A DNA stretch of 33,325 nucleotides, from positions 1 to 33,325 of the forward strand of contig NZ_JBKGYF010000011.1 in assembly GCF_046546175.1 (NCBI RefSeq). Direction: 5' to 3'. Below the pieces are notes generated by a model. It saw only the letters and a list, made by a program, of their open reading frames with translations, was not told the DNA's origin and searched no databases. The DNA comes from Methanohalobium sp046546175. GTDB lineage: Archaea; Halobacteriota; Methanosarcinia; Methanosarcinales; Methanosarcinaceae. Each line of letters begins with the position of its first letter. Position 1 is the first letter of the stretch. The translations under genes were made by a program, and so were the position numbers. Shown piece by piece: positions 33,316-33,325 of the stretch.

Positions 33316-33325
33316 TTTTGTCTTA

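Noticed and set aside
1..33325. CRISPR array, insertion sequence or transposase
   Set aside because: No regularly spaced direct repeats of 24-37 bases and no transposase-like protein were seen on either strand.

Overview
The window is archaeal and most likely comes from a methanogen of the Methanosarcinaceae, possibly one of the salt-loving genera. The sequence shows archaeal S17e, SRP54, a split GMP synthase glutaminase, an archaeal initiator tRNA-Met, TATA-type promoters, the archaeal two-step entry into the shikimate pathway, a Fae-Hps fusion, a second HPS fused to an RraA-like domain, and a VPXXXP-type C-terminal sorting signal. The genus is inferred from gene content and was not checked by any search.

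Layout: (1) 1-332 (-): the start of a secreted protein gene that runs off the left edge. (2) 544-1398 (+): pheA, followed by a five-gene membrane cluster (1435-8643): a three-TM protein, a MoxR ATPase, a DUF58 protein and two large VWA membrane proteins. (3) 8644-9995: a terminator, a G-rich hairpin and a second secreted protein with a VPTANP tail. (4) 9996-12899 (-): a DJ-1/PfpI protein, an unlisted 45-aa gene, a type IV prepilin peptidase and HPS-RraA. (5) 13029-14434 (+): pyrB-pyrI. (6) 14452-16333 (-): rps17e-dapA-dapB, with a small membrane protein upstream. (7) 16845-20865: Y-family polymerase, then on the minus strand a membrane acyltransferase-like protein, a zinc-ribbon protein, an MTA/MTI phosphorylase and a phosphoribosyltransferase. 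(8) 21116-22638 (+): initiator tRNA and srp54, then guaAa (-). (9) 23419-28275 (+): the aromatic operon aroA'-aroB'-aroD-aroE-tyrA. (10) 28293-32025 (-): tpiA, fae-hps, nth and a geranylgeranyl-reductase-like flavoprotein. (11) 32181-33325: tRNA-Val(CAC), followed by an AT-rich stretch with two unrecognised genes that looks like the edge of an accessory island.

Metabolically, pheA and the aro operon cover entry to the shikimate pathway and the Phe and Tyr branches. The two HPS fusions with tpiA fit ribulose monophosphate-type pentose supply. dapA and dapB make lysine precursors, pyrBI pyrimidines, and guaAa with the phosphorylase/phosphoribosyltransferase pair purines.

The points most worth a second look are: a C-terminal domain on TyrA that reads like the FDX-ACB anticodon-binding domain of bacterial PheRS; matching promoter palindromes and leaders on the two secreted-protein genes; the hairpin with quadruplex-capable G-tracts after the VWA operon; an inverted repeat over the predicted start site of the aro operon; and iterated TTGTAYAACTT sites next to a gene that ends inside tRNA-Val.
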